Source of the DNA: Sulfurovum sp.
GTDB taxonomy: Bacteria > Campylobacterota > Campylobacteria > Campylobacterales > Sulfurovaceae
Length of the DNA: 5,728 nucleotides
Direction: 5' to 3'
Assembly: GCA_026984165.1 (NCBI GenBank)
Contig: JALSSQ010000010.1
Location: 1 to 5,728, forward strand
The notes under the pieces were generated by a model that had not been told where the DNA came from, searched no databases, and saw only the letters and a list, made by a program, of their open reading frames with translations. The number at the start of each line of letters is the position of its first letter. Position 1 is the stretch's first letter. Position numbers and translations under genes: made by a program. Of the stretch, positions 1 through 5,120 are shown piece by piece.

Positions 1-95
1 TTATGCAACATTTGAGTGATACAATGCTCATACTTATGATGGGCATTGCTTCTCTTTTGTTGTTGCCTTGGAGGAAGTTTCTAAGGTTTACTTAG
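1..95 (+). CDS. C-terminal end of an unidentified membrane protein (partial)
   Basis: A frame open from the left edge runs to a TAG stop at 93-95. From the ATG at 3 it reads 30 residues, beginning MQHLSDTMLILMMG and ending PWRKFLRFT. The stretch from about residue 8 to 23 is strongly hydrophobic (Met, Leu, Ile, Ala, Gly), and a basic tail (WRKFLR) follows. That is the usual look of a last transmembrane helix followed by a short cytoplasmic tail, as in many transporters. The true start is outside the window, so the family cannot be named. The last 8 bp overlap the end of fabI on the opposite strand. A chance open frame of this length is possible, but the helix-plus-basic-tail composition argues for a real gene end. 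Confidence 0.5.
   Translation, partial: MQHLSDTMLILMMGIASLLLLPWRKFLRFT
22..48. other. Hairpin near the 3' end of fabI
   Basis: CAATGCTCAT (22-31) pairs with ATGGGCATTG (39-48) across a 7-nt loop. This gives a 10-bp stem with one G-U wobble when read on the plus strand. It lies about 40 nt beyond the fabI stop and inside the tail of the opposing membrane-protein frame. On the plus strand it is followed by a T-rich stretch (50-65). On the minus strand no U tract follows, so it is not a classic fabI terminator. It could be a 3'-end stabiliser or a weak bidirectional terminator. Confidence 0.35.
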
Positions 96-915
96 ACTCC
101 CCATTCCATGCGATGTGTGGTTTACCCTCATCATCAAACTCAACAGCAGGCATACCCATGATGTTATACCCTGCATCCACATAATGCACTTCGCCTGTCA
201 CCCCTGAGCTTAGGTCAGAAAGCAGGTACATACCAGAGTTTCCTACTTGGTCTATGGTGACATTTTCTTTCAGTGGTGCGTGGGCTTTGTTCCATTTGAG
301 CATGAAACCAAAGTCACCTATGCCAGCAGCCGCGAGGGTTTTTATGGGCCCAGCTGAGATGGCATTGACACGTATGCCATCTTTTCCTAAGTCCTCAGCT
401 AGGTACTTCGTAGTCATTTCTAGTGCCGCTTTGGCTACACCCATGAGGTTGTAGTTTGGTATATACTTCACACCACCATAGTACGAAAGAGTCAGTACAG
501 ATGAAGTGTTTGAGAGTATAGGCTTGAGTTCACGGACTATCTCTATGAGAGAGTAAACAGAGATATCCATAGCCACATCAAATGCCTCTTTGCTGATGTC
601 ATAAAAACGTCCGCTTAGACCCTCTTTTGGGGCAAAGGCTATAGAGTGTACGATGAAGTCTATCTGCCCCATATCTCTCTCTAAAGACTCTTTGAGTGCT
701 TTTATCTCTTCAGGCTTAGAGACATCACAAGGGTAAAATCTAACCCCACACTCCAACTCTTCAGCTATTGGTGCCAGTTTCTGTTCAAAACGCTCATTTA
801 AAAACGTAATCGCCATCTGAGCCCCCTGCTCTTGACATGCCTTTGCTATGCCATAAGCGATAGACTTTTTGTTAGCGATGCCTAAGATGACACCTTTTTT
901 GCCCTTCATTACCAT
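88..915 (-). CDS. fabI: Enoyl-[acyl-carrier-protein] reductase (NADH), FabI
   Basis: FabI performs the last step of each cycle of type II fatty acid elongation, reducing trans-2-enoyl-ACP to acyl-ACP with NADH in the cytosol. The 275-residue protein has the usual family length. It is a divergent short-chain dehydrogenase/reductase: the N-terminal nucleotide-binding loop reads GIANKKSIAYGIA (12-24), where FabI has its altered Gly-rich motif, and VHSIAFAP (89-96) is the FabI signature. The catalytic residues are visible as Tyr145, Tyr155 and Lys162 within SYYGG and PNYNLMGVAKAALE, the Y-x6-K arrangement of this enzyme. SAGPIKTLAAAGI (187-199) is the flexible substrate-binding loop region. The start at 915 is backed by GAGGA seven bases upstream and a TATAAT box 27 bp upstream. 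A second in-frame ATG two codons later is less well placed. The gene stands alone here, divergent from the asparaginase-like gene and convergent with the membrane-protein tail, rather than next to tpiA as in Helicobacter. Confidence 0.96.
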   Translation of the reverse strand: MVMKGKKGVILGIANKKSIAYGIAKACQEQGAQMAITFLNERFEQKLAPIAEELECGVRFYPCDVSKPEEIKALKESLERDMGQIDFIVHSIAFAPKEGLSGRFYDISKEAFDVAMDISVYSLIEIVRELKPILSNTSSVLTLSYYGGVKYIPNYNLMGVAKAALEMTTKYLAEDLGKDGIRVNAISAGPIKTLAAAGIGDFGFMLKWNKAHAPLKENVTIDQVGNSGMYLLSDLSSGVTGEVHYVDAGYNIMGMPAVEFDDEGKPHIAWNGESK

Positions 916-941
916 TCTTAAATCCTCTAAAATTGAATTAC

Positions 942-947
942 ATTATA
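942..947 (-). promoter_or_regulatory. -10 box of the fabI promoter
   Basis: On the minus strand this is a perfect TATAAT, 27 bp before the fabI start codon, followed by an AGAGGA ribosome site at 923-928. No good -35 hexamer is seen, which is common in Campylobacterota housekeeping promoters. It lies in the 73-bp divergent region shared with the gene starting at 989. A plus-strand TATATT at 944-949 overlaps it, and a plus-strand TAAAAT lies at 965-970, so the two promoters probably interleave. Confidence 0.55.
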
Positions 948-988
948 TTTTATCATCATTGAGGTAAAATATACGAAAAGGTAAAATA

Positions 989-1480
989 ATGATGAATAAA
1001 ATACTTATTATTAATACTGGTGGCACATTTAATAAAAGTTACAATACTAAAAATGGTATGCTTGAGATAGATAAAAATGCGACCGCTTTAAAAGCGTTGG
1101 CAAAAAAATGGCTTTGTGCACTGGAAATAGTTAACATTATAGATAAAGACTCTCTTGAGATGACAAATCAAGACAGATTAGAACTTTTAGGTACGATTAG
1201 CCAAGCAAAACATAAACACATTATAGTAGTCCATGGTACAGATACAATGGATGTTACCGCAACATATTTGAATGAAGCAGAGTTAGACAAATGTATTGTC
1301 CTAACAGGAGCTATGATGCCTTACAGTATAGACCCTGTGGAAGCAACAGCAAACTTAGCCTCAGCCTTTGGTTACCTACAAGCCTTAAATAAAAATGGTG
1401 TTTACATCTCTATGAATGGCAGACTTGATATTTATTCTAAAGTAAAAAAAGACCGAACAAAAGGTTATTTTACACTTTAG
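989..1480 (+). CDS. Short asparaginase-domain protein (N-terminal catalytic domain only)
   Basis: This 163-residue protein matches the N-terminal domain of bacterial type I/II L-asparaginases, which are normally about 330 residues. Visible motifs are INTGGTF (8-14, with the nucleophile-type Thr13), KDSLEMT (53-59, with the substrate-binding Ser), HGTDT (82-86, Thr84-Asp85) and the TGAMMP core (106-111). Near the end, KVKKDR (151-156) carries a lysine where the catalytic Lys of the Thr-Asp-Lys triad is expected. The protein stops just after this point, so the catalytic core is complete but the C-terminal domain, which completes the neighbouring active site in normal tetramers, is absent. Single-domain proteins of this size are known in proteobacteria, so this is probably a natural short form rather than a fragment. 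AAAAGG at 976-981 suits either ATG 989 or ATG 992. The stop directly abuts the hemF-family stop. Asparaginase activity is unproven; an amidohydrolase or ligand-binding role is possible. Confidence 0.82.
   Translation: MMNKILIINTGGTFNKSYNTKNGMLEIDKNATALKALAKKWLCALEIVNIIDKDSLEMTNQDRLELLGTISQAKHKHIIVVHGTDTMDVTATYLNEAELDKCIVLTGAMMPYSIDPVEATANLASAFGYLQALNKNGVYISMNGRLDIYSKVKKDRTKGYFTL
1439..1478. terminator. AT-rich imperfect hairpin, possible terminator for the hemF-family gene
   Basis: The arms 1439-1454 and 1463-1478 pair at 13 of 16 positions, including one wobble, around an 8-nt loop. On the minus strand the order is A-rich arm, ACC, loop, GGT, then C and seven T (1450 down to 1444). That resembles an intrinsic terminator placed shortly after the minus-strand stop at 1481. 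The GC core is only about three pairs, so it is weak. It lies wholly within the end of the asparaginase-like coding sequence, because no intergenic space exists. Confidence 0.3.
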
Positions 1481-2515
1481 CTATTTGTGATTATCTACTG
1501 TAGGTGGTACTATGGTAGCACTAGCTTGCATGTTAATCGCTTCGGGATATTGTTTATAATGTGCCCTGACTGCATCTGCCAAACGTTTTTTAACGTTTTC
1601 ATCAACAAGTACTCGTTTTCCATCTGGCAAAGCATCAAGCAGTCCTAAAAGTAATGCATCTTGAGGTTTAGGCATTTTTGCCAACCAACTATAAAGCAAC
1701 GGTTTATTGATATGAGAAGGAAGTGAACCCATAATACCTACATCATTTTGATCATGTACAAGCAATCCTGATGTTGTACCACGGTCAAGTGTCAGTACTT
1801 GAAATAAATAAAGTGTATGATATGCCAACTGTATATCTTTATCTTCTTGGGTATATCCTATATAATATTGTAGTGCTTGCAGAGTTATACCTATATAGGT
1901 ATCTATAATTGCCTTACCCATTTTAAAAGCCAATGCTCTGTCTGCCTCAAAATCACCTGTGTTAAAATTTTCTAGATAAAAATGGCTAATACCACGAGTA
2001 CGTTCAAGCACAGGAATATAAAAATATCTATCTCCCTGCGCTTTGCCTTCTTCATAATATTCACCTGCTGCACGTTCAAGTGCTACTTCAAAGTCACGCT
2101 GAAAAACATCATTTTTAAGACTTGGATTCAAATCACCCATTATGCGCCAGTAGCCTTTGCCATCACGCATTTGTGTCCATGAAATATGCATATGCACAGA
2201 AGGAGCATGTGGATTAGAAGGATGGACAATAGTAGAAATAGCTGTAGCAGAAGAGAGCCTTTTTGTCTCATCTTCGTCATAATGTACCTGAGAGACATTC
2301 ACTGAGGCTCTGTTATATATGCTTTCATCTCTGGCTTCATAACGTACACCACCACCATGCAAGCCCTCATCACGCTCCCATTCTACTGCTTCAAACATTT
2401 GTCTGTTACCAAGTTCATAGCTGATATCATTGAGTTTACCTACAAAATAAGATTGTAACTCTTCAACTAATGCGTAAGCTATTTTTGCTTTAGGGGATTT
2501 TGCAGGAATTCTCAT
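1481..2515 (-). CDS. hemF: HemF-family protein, divergent oxygen-dependent coproporphyrinogen III oxidase
   Basis: HemF converts coproporphyrinogen III to protoporphyrinogen IX using O2 in haem synthesis. Most of the family pattern is present: WERDEGLHGGGVR (46-58, compare WQREAGGGGRSR in E. coli, recalled from memory), ASVNVSQVH (70-78), IVHPSNPHAPSVH (96-108), DLNP (128-131), RGISHFYLENFNTGDF (174-189), DTYI (205-208) and LDRGTTSGLL (243-252). Two points are unusual. The segment that reads HANVR in E. coli reads HMHIS here (108-112), so the histidine is kept but the conserved Asn and Arg are replaced. The C-terminus also runs about 80 residues past the SLPS motif, giving 344 residues against about 300 in E. 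coli. It may be an active variant, a haem-pathway paralogue or a changed function; Campylobacterota usually rely on oxygen-independent HemN. The start at 2515 has AGAGG eight bases upstream and an extended -10 box. Confidence 0.78.
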   Translation of the reverse strand: MRIPAKSPKAKIAYALVEELQSYFVGKLNDISYELGNRQMFEAVEWERDEGLHGGGVRYEARDESIYNRASVNVSQVHYDEDETKRLSSATAISTIVHPSNPHAPSVHMHISWTQMRDGKGYWRIMGDLNPSLKNDVFQRDFEVALERAAGEYYEEGKAQGDRYFYIPVLERTRGISHFYLENFNTGDFEADRALAFKMGKAIIDTYIGITLQALQYYIGYTQEDKDIQLAYHTLYLFQVLTLDRGTTSGLLVHDQNDVGIMGSLPSHINKPLLYSWLAKMPKPQDALLLGLLDALPDGKRVLVDENVKKRLADAVRAHYKQYPEAINMQASATIVPPTVDNHK

Positions 2516-2543
2516 ACTTTATACCTCTTTTTATTTTGTAAAA

Positions 2544-2552
2544 AGTATAACA
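2544..2552 (-). promoter_or_regulatory. Extended -10 promoter of the hemF-family gene
   Basis: Read on the minus strand the sequence is TGTTATACT, a TATACT hexamer with the TGn extension, 28 bp upstream of the start codon. An AAGAGGT ribosome site follows at 2524-2530. No convincing -35 box is seen. No clear iron- or oxygen-responsive operator was recognised nearby. Confidence 0.5.
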
Positions 2553-2581
2553 TAGCCTTACCTATTTTTATTTGATTTGGT

Positions 2582-2587
2582 TACAAT
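2582..2587 (+). promoter_or_regulatory. Possible -10 box of the lipoprotein gene
   Basis: TACAAT lies 43 bp before the ATG at 2631, in the divergent region shared with the hemF-family gene. TTGATT at 2572-2577 is too close to serve as its -35 box. The region is very AT-rich, so several hexamers could be read as -10 boxes and this call is weak. Confidence 0.3.
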
Positions 2588-2617
2588 ATTATTTTAAAAA
2601 AGTAAACTTAAGTATAT

Positions 2618-2624
2618 GGAAGGG
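2618..2624 (+). promoter_or_regulatory. Ribosome binding site that fixes the lipoprotein start
   Basis: GGAAGGG ends six bases before the ATG at 2631. An in-frame ATG at 2616 overlaps this site and has no ribosome site of its own upstream. Starting at 2631 also gives a textbook signal peptide beginning MKKY, so the downstream start is preferred. Confidence 0.65.
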
Positions 2625-2630
2625 AAAATC

Positions 2631-2999
2631 ATGAAAAAATATATTATTATCACATGTGTGATGGTTCTAAGTTTTACAGGATGTACACAAAATACAATCA
2701 ACAATGTACCATCCGAACATACATTTAAAAAAGAGGTTTATCCTGAACCTTCAGCAGCAAAATATGCAAACTTTAAAAATACCATGATGGAAGTAGCCCT
2801 CAGCACAAAAGATGATGCAAAATATAATAAAATGAAACTAGATACCCCAGAAAAAAAAGCGTGGTTTAAAGACCTGATGTATAGGCTTTGGGACAGACAA
2901 ATTACTAGACATCAATTTATGGCAGAAGGCTTGGCAAAATATCCTACCCATAGATATGAATTTGCCTTTGTTGCCAATGGCTTTCAGAAAAGATCATAA
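2631..2999 (+). CDS. Small predicted lipoprotein of unknown function
   Basis: From the preferred ATG the protein has 122 residues. It begins with a lipoprotein signal: basic MKKY, a hydrophobic stretch (IIITCVMVLSF) and the lipobox-like FTGC. Cleavage before Cys18 and lipid attachment are expected, placing it in the inner or outer membrane facing the periplasm. The -3 Phe of the lipobox is less usual than Leu. The mature part is polar, rich in Lys, Asn and Met, and contains no further cysteine. It has a Pro-rich start (near YPEPSAAKYANFKN) and an aromatic-basic segment (WFKDLMYRLWDRQITRHQF), which is probably helical. I recognise no family and no catalytic motif. It is flanked by the divergent hemF-family gene and by convergent queC, whose stop directly abuts its own, so context gives no clue to its role. 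It appears to be transcribed alone. Confidence 0.75.
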   Translation: MKKYIIITCVMVLSFTGCTQNTINNVPSEHTFKKEVYPEPSAAKYANFKNTMMEVALSTKDDAKYNKMKLDTPEKKAWFKDLMYRLWDRQITRHQFMAEGLAKYPTHRYEFAFVANGFQKRS

Positions 3000-3665
3000 T
3001 TAACTATACATTATGGGGTCTTTCACCCCCGCCTTTTCAAAACCTTTTAACCTCAAACGACAGGAGTCACACACACCACAGGCACGTTCTTCTTCTTTGT
3101 AACATGACCAAGTGTGTTCAAGGGGTACGCCCAAGGCTAAAGATTTTTCTACTATTTCAGACTTTTTCAATGCAACCAAAGGCATTTTTATCTCTAGCCT
3201 AGTCTCCTCTTTCGTGCCAAGGTTAATCGCCTTTTGCATTTGTGTTATGTAAGCTTCTGTACAATCAGGATAGCCAGAACTGTCTTCTTCAACCACACCT
3301 ATAAAGAGTGCCTCTGCCCCATGCTTTTCAGCTATAGCAGTTGCGATGGAAAGAAAAATACCATTTCTAAATGGCACATAGGTCACAGGCACCCCCTCTT
3401 CCAAACCACCAGTAGGCACATCTATACTTTTGTCTGTCAAGGCAGAAGCCCCTATCTGCGCAAAAAAGGGTAAGTCAATCTCATAGCTTTCTATCGCCCC
3501 GACTACAGCTGCTATATGACTAAAACACTCACGTTCTTTTGTCTCTGTTCTTTGCCCATAGTTAAAATGTACCGCGATGATCTCATAGCCTTCATTTTGT
3601 GCCATCTTTGCACTTAAAGCTGAGTCCATCCCACCAGAAATAATACATACACATCGTTTACTCAT
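3000..3665 (-). CDS. queC: 7-cyano-7-deazaguanine synthase QueC
   Basis: QueC uses ATP and ammonia to turn 7-carboxy-7-deazaguanine into preQ0, the precursor of queuosine in tRNA. Counting from the preferred ATG, the 221-residue protein has the PP-loop ATP motif SGGMDSA (10-16) near the N-terminus and HFNYGQRTETKE in the next strand-helix region, both typical of QueC. At the C-terminus, WSCYKEEERACGVCDSCRLR supplies the four-cysteine zinc site (C-x8-CGxC-x2-C). Length is normal, and all key motifs are intact. An in-frame TTG at 3680 would add five residues, but it has a poor ribosome site and the homologous region begins at MSKRC. The ATG at 3665 is preferred, with AGG about seven bases and AGGG two bases upstream. 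It is a single gene here, with no queD, queE or queF beside it, divergent from the hydrogenase protease gene. Confidence 0.94.
   Translation of the reverse strand: MSKRCVCIISGGMDSALSAKMAQNEGYEIIAVHFNYGQRTETKERECFSHIAAVVGAIESYEIDLPFFAQIGASALTDKSIDVPTGGLEEGVPVTYVPFRNGIFLSIATAIAEKHGAEALFIGVVEEDSSGYPDCTEAYITQMQKAINLGTKEETRLEIKMPLVALKKSEIVEKSLALGVPLEHTWSCYKEEERACGVCDSCRLRLKGFEKAGVKDPIMYS
3015..3029. terminator. GC hairpin at the lipoprotein/queC junction, possible terminator
   Basis: GGGGT (3015-3019) pairs with ACCCC (3025-3029) around a 5-nt CTTTC loop. On the plus strand CGCC and then TTTT follow, about 16 nt past the lipoprotein stop, giving a modest terminator-like structure. It lies inside the last codons of queC on the other strand. 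In the minus direction no U tract follows it. Confidence 0.35.
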
Positions 3666-3692
3666 TGCCCTGCCTATCAATCTTTTATTGTC

Positions 3693-3698
3693 ATTTTA
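3693..3698 (-). promoter_or_regulatory. Possible -10 box of queC
   Basis: The minus strand reads TAAAAT, 27 bp before the preferred queC start at 3665. No -35 box is recognisable. It is the only reasonable hexamer close to the gene, but the AT-rich setting makes it uncertain. Confidence 0.3.
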
Positions 3699-3733
3699 CC
3701 AAAATGCTCAAAGAAATAAGATGAAAACAACAA

Positions 3734-3752
3734 TGCATACCTCATTTATGCA
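3734..3752. repeat. Inverted repeat in the queC/hydrogenase protease divergent region
   Basis: TGCATA (3734-3739) and TATGCA (3747-3752) are perfect reverse complements separated by seven bases. The repeat sits between the two divergent genes, about 44 bp upstream of the plus-strand -10 box and 35 bp upstream of the queC -10 candidate. It could be an operator for a dimeric regulator. I cannot assign a regulator, and a chance repeat in AT-rich DNA is possible. Confidence 0.3.
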
Positions 3753-3795
3753 CTCTTAGAATACACTTTATCTCCAAAAATAAACGTTCATAAGG

Positions 3796-3801
3796 TATAA
3801 T
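3796..3801 (+). promoter_or_regulatory. -10 box of the hydrogenase protease gene
   Basis: A perfect TATAAT lies 30 bp before the ATG at 3831. An AGGA ribosome site at 3822-3825 follows. No TTGACA-like -35 box and no sigma-54 type GG/GC signature are seen, so a housekeeping sigma-70 type promoter is likely. Confidence 0.55.
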
Positions 3802-3830
3802 TTTTATCATTAAAATAAAACAGGACAACC

Positions 3831-4364
3831 ATGACACTCATAGGCATAGGAAACGTACTACAAAAAGATGATGGCTTAGGTGTGTATGCCGCTAGCTATC
3901 TGAATGAAAATTATACATTTTCACAAGAAGTACATATCATCAATGGTGGGGTTGAGGGGATTCATCTTTTAAATGTTCTTGAAGAGAGTGATCATGTGGT
4001 TGTACTTGATTGTCTTCAACTTGATGATACCCCTGCTTCCATCTATGCTATTCCTGCCAAAGAGATTTCTGGCTATGGACTGAACAATGGTGGGGCACAT
4101 GAGATTGGTATATTGCAATGTATGGATATGATGGAGCTTCAAGGTAAAGAGATTCCTGAGGCTATGGTTATTGGCATAGTCCCTGAGCATGTGACCTTTT
4201 CTTTTGGATTGAGTCAAGGACTTATTGATGCTTTTGAAGAGTACATTTCAGTGGTGCTTCAATACCTAGATAAACATGGCATTACCTATACCAAAAACAG
4301 CTCACCTACACCACTACAAGAGATAATGGATAGAGCCAAAGACCCTTCTGGGGTTATGATTTAA
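3831..4364 (+). CDS. hyaD: [NiFe]-hydrogenase maturation endopeptidase (HyaD/HybD/HycI family, peptidase A31)
   Basis: This cytosolic protease removes the C-terminal tail of the hydrogenase large subunit after nickel insertion, allowing the subunit to fold shut and pair with the small subunit. In the 177-residue protein the N-terminal motif is GIGNVLQKDDGLGVYA (5-20). The three nickel-sensing ligands of E. coli HybD (Glu16, Asp62, His93) correspond to Asp14, Asp60 (in VVLDCL) and His90 (in GGAHEIG). Asp in the first position is also found in HycI-type members, so it need not mean loss of function. Further support comes from INGGVEG (37-43) and GIVPEHVTFSFGLS (134-147), the family's GxxPE segment. 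A polar tail of roughly 20 residues extends past the usual end. The hydrogenase structural genes are not in the window. The convergent minus-strand hypA nearby agrees with the role. Its end overlaps the next gene by 11 bp. The exact subtype symbol is uncertain (hyaD, hupD or hydD). Confidence 0.92.
   Translation: MTLIGIGNVLQKDDGLGVYAASYLNENYTFSQEVHIINGGVEGIHLLNVLEESDHVVVLDCLQLDDTPASIYAIPAKEISGYGLNNGGAHEIGILQCMDMMELQGKEIPEAMVIGIVPEHVTFSFGLSQGLIDAFEEYISVVLQYLDKHGITYTKNSSPTPLQEIMDRAKDPSGVMI
4342..4354. other. Small hairpin at the protease/DUF695 junction
   Basis: ACCC (4342-4345) pairs with GGGT (4351-4354) around a 5-nt loop, with an optional outer G-U pair. On the minus strand it falls immediately after the DUF695/RraB stop and is followed only by CTTTGG. 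It is therefore at best a weak terminator, and it lies inside the protease coding sequence. Confidence 0.2.
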
Positions 4365-5103
4365 CCACCGAAGTTTCCCAACCATCATACGCTGCACCAT
4401 ATGTCTCGGCAATCTCAATAAGATCTAAAGTAATTGCATCTATATCATGGTAAAAAGGTTTGTCTAAACGGTAGAAATCTAAACCTTTGACACCCTCTTC
4501 ATTTTCTATTTCATCTTTTATTTTGAAACCTTTAGCCTCTAGTGTAGCAACAAGGGCTTCTTTTTGACTCTCATCCTGAAAAAAGAGTTTATGTTCTATC
4601 GCACGTGCCAGATAGAGACTGTCACCCTGTTCTTTGAGTTTGTCACATACTTTGTGGTTTTGAATAAGCTGCCACTCTTTGGCTGTAGGATAAAGCAGGT
4701 TTCTATAGTAGTTCCACTCCCCATCTTCTTGATGCCCGTTGCTCACTTCATAGCTAGCATGCTCATTGAGTGCGAACTCTATAAAGTTTGGCCAGTTATA
4801 AGTAAACTGCACATAATACAAAAATGTTACATGTCCATCATTGATAATACGCCCCACATATTTACCTATACGAAATTTAATCATCGCTGCTTCAAGCTTG
4901 TCTTCTAAAAAAAGAATTTCTGGTTCTTCAGATTCACTGAGTAGTCCATGTTCATTTGGTTCTTTAAGCTTTGCCTTTACAAAAGCAACGATAGGATAGC
5001 TGTATTGTAACTCTTCTATCTCCATGGATATACCCGCATTAAACTGTACTGAGGCTGGTTTACCCTCTAGGTTTTTCATATAGATTTCCCAATATTCTTG
5101 CAA
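4354..5103 (-). CDS. DUF695 and RraB-like two-domain protein
   Basis: The 249-residue protein has no signal peptide or membrane segment and is probably cytosolic. Residues about 1-145 look like DUF695, a domain of unknown role: an early W-x2-Y in EYWEIY, then GKPASVQFN, and the closing EWNYYRNLLYP (129-139). Residues about 155-246 resemble RraB: GDSLYLARAIEHKLFF, a GFKI strand, then DIDAITLDLIEIAETYGAAYDGWETSVV, with YDGWE as the hallmark. In E. coli RraB binds RNase E and modulates its activity. Whether this protein binds a ribonuclease is unknown, since Helicobacter and Campylobacter lack RNase E. The start is a TTG: AAGGAG sits six bases before it, while the ATG at 5079 lacks a site and would cut off the conserved W-x2-Y. 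It lies 46 bp downstream of hypA on the same strand, separated by the heptamer repeat, so cotranscription is likely. Domain calls are from pattern memory. Confidence 0.78.
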   Translation of the reverse strand: MQEYWEIYMKNLEGKPASVQFNAGISMEIEELQYSYPIVAFVKAKLKEPNEHGLLSESEEPEILFLEDKLEAAMIKFRIGKYVGRIINDGHVTFLYYVQFTYNWPNFIEFALNEHASYEVSNGHQEDGEWNYYRNLLYPTAKEWQLIQNHKVCDKLKEQGDSLYLARAIEHKLFFQDESQKEALVATLEAKGFKIKDEIENEEGVKGLDFYRLDKPFYHDIDAITLDLIEIAETYGAAYDGWETSVVKS

Positions 5104-5109
5104 TTTTTA

Positions 5110-5115
5110 CTCCTT
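5110..5115 (-). promoter_or_regulatory. Strong ribosome binding site for a TTG start
   Basis: The minus strand reads AAGGAG followed by TAAAAA and the TTG codon at 5103. This near-ideal Shine-Dalgarno sequence with six-base spacing is the main reason to accept the TTG start of the DUF695/RraB gene. Confidence 0.75.
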
Positions 5116-5120
5116 CGTTG

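Noticed and set aside
254..454. Plus-strand reading frame of 66 codons.
   Set aside because: It lies wholly inside fabI on the opposite strand, with no ribosome site and no recognisable protein pattern.
989..1480. The asparaginase-like gene as a pseudogene that lost its C-terminal half.
   Set aside because: No C-domain remnant follows. The neighbouring hemF-family gene occupies the next base, the motifs are intact, and short single-domain forms are known in other proteobacteria.
88..1480. tpiA next to fabI, as expected from Helicobacter gene order.
   Set aside because: The gene upstream of fabI is a divergent asparaginase-like gene, and the other side is a membrane-protein tail. No triosephosphate isomerase motifs are present.
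1982..2182. Plus-strand reading frame of 66 codons.
   Set aside because: It is an antisense shadow of the hemF-family gene, with Cys/Phe/Thr-rich noise composition.
2616..2630. ATG at 2616 as the start of the lipoprotein.
   Set aside because: It overlaps the GGAAGGG ribosome site serving ATG 2631 and would put an acidic residue ahead of a normal MKKY signal peptide.
3234..3473. Plus-strand reading frame of 79 codons.
   Set aside because: It is an antisense shadow of queC.
3666..3680. TTG at 3680 as the start of queC, adding five residues.
   Set aside because: The ribosome site before it is poor, and the conserved part of the protein begins at the ATG at 3665, which has AGG/AGGG upstream.
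3969..4217. Minus-strand reading frame of 82 codons.
   Set aside because: It is an antisense shadow of the hydrogenase protease gene, whose own frame has clear family motifs.
4564..4908. Plus-strand reading frame of 114 codons with hydrophobic stretches.
   Set aside because: It lies opposite the DUF695/RraB gene. The hydrophobicity comes from complementing charged codons, and no start signal is seen.
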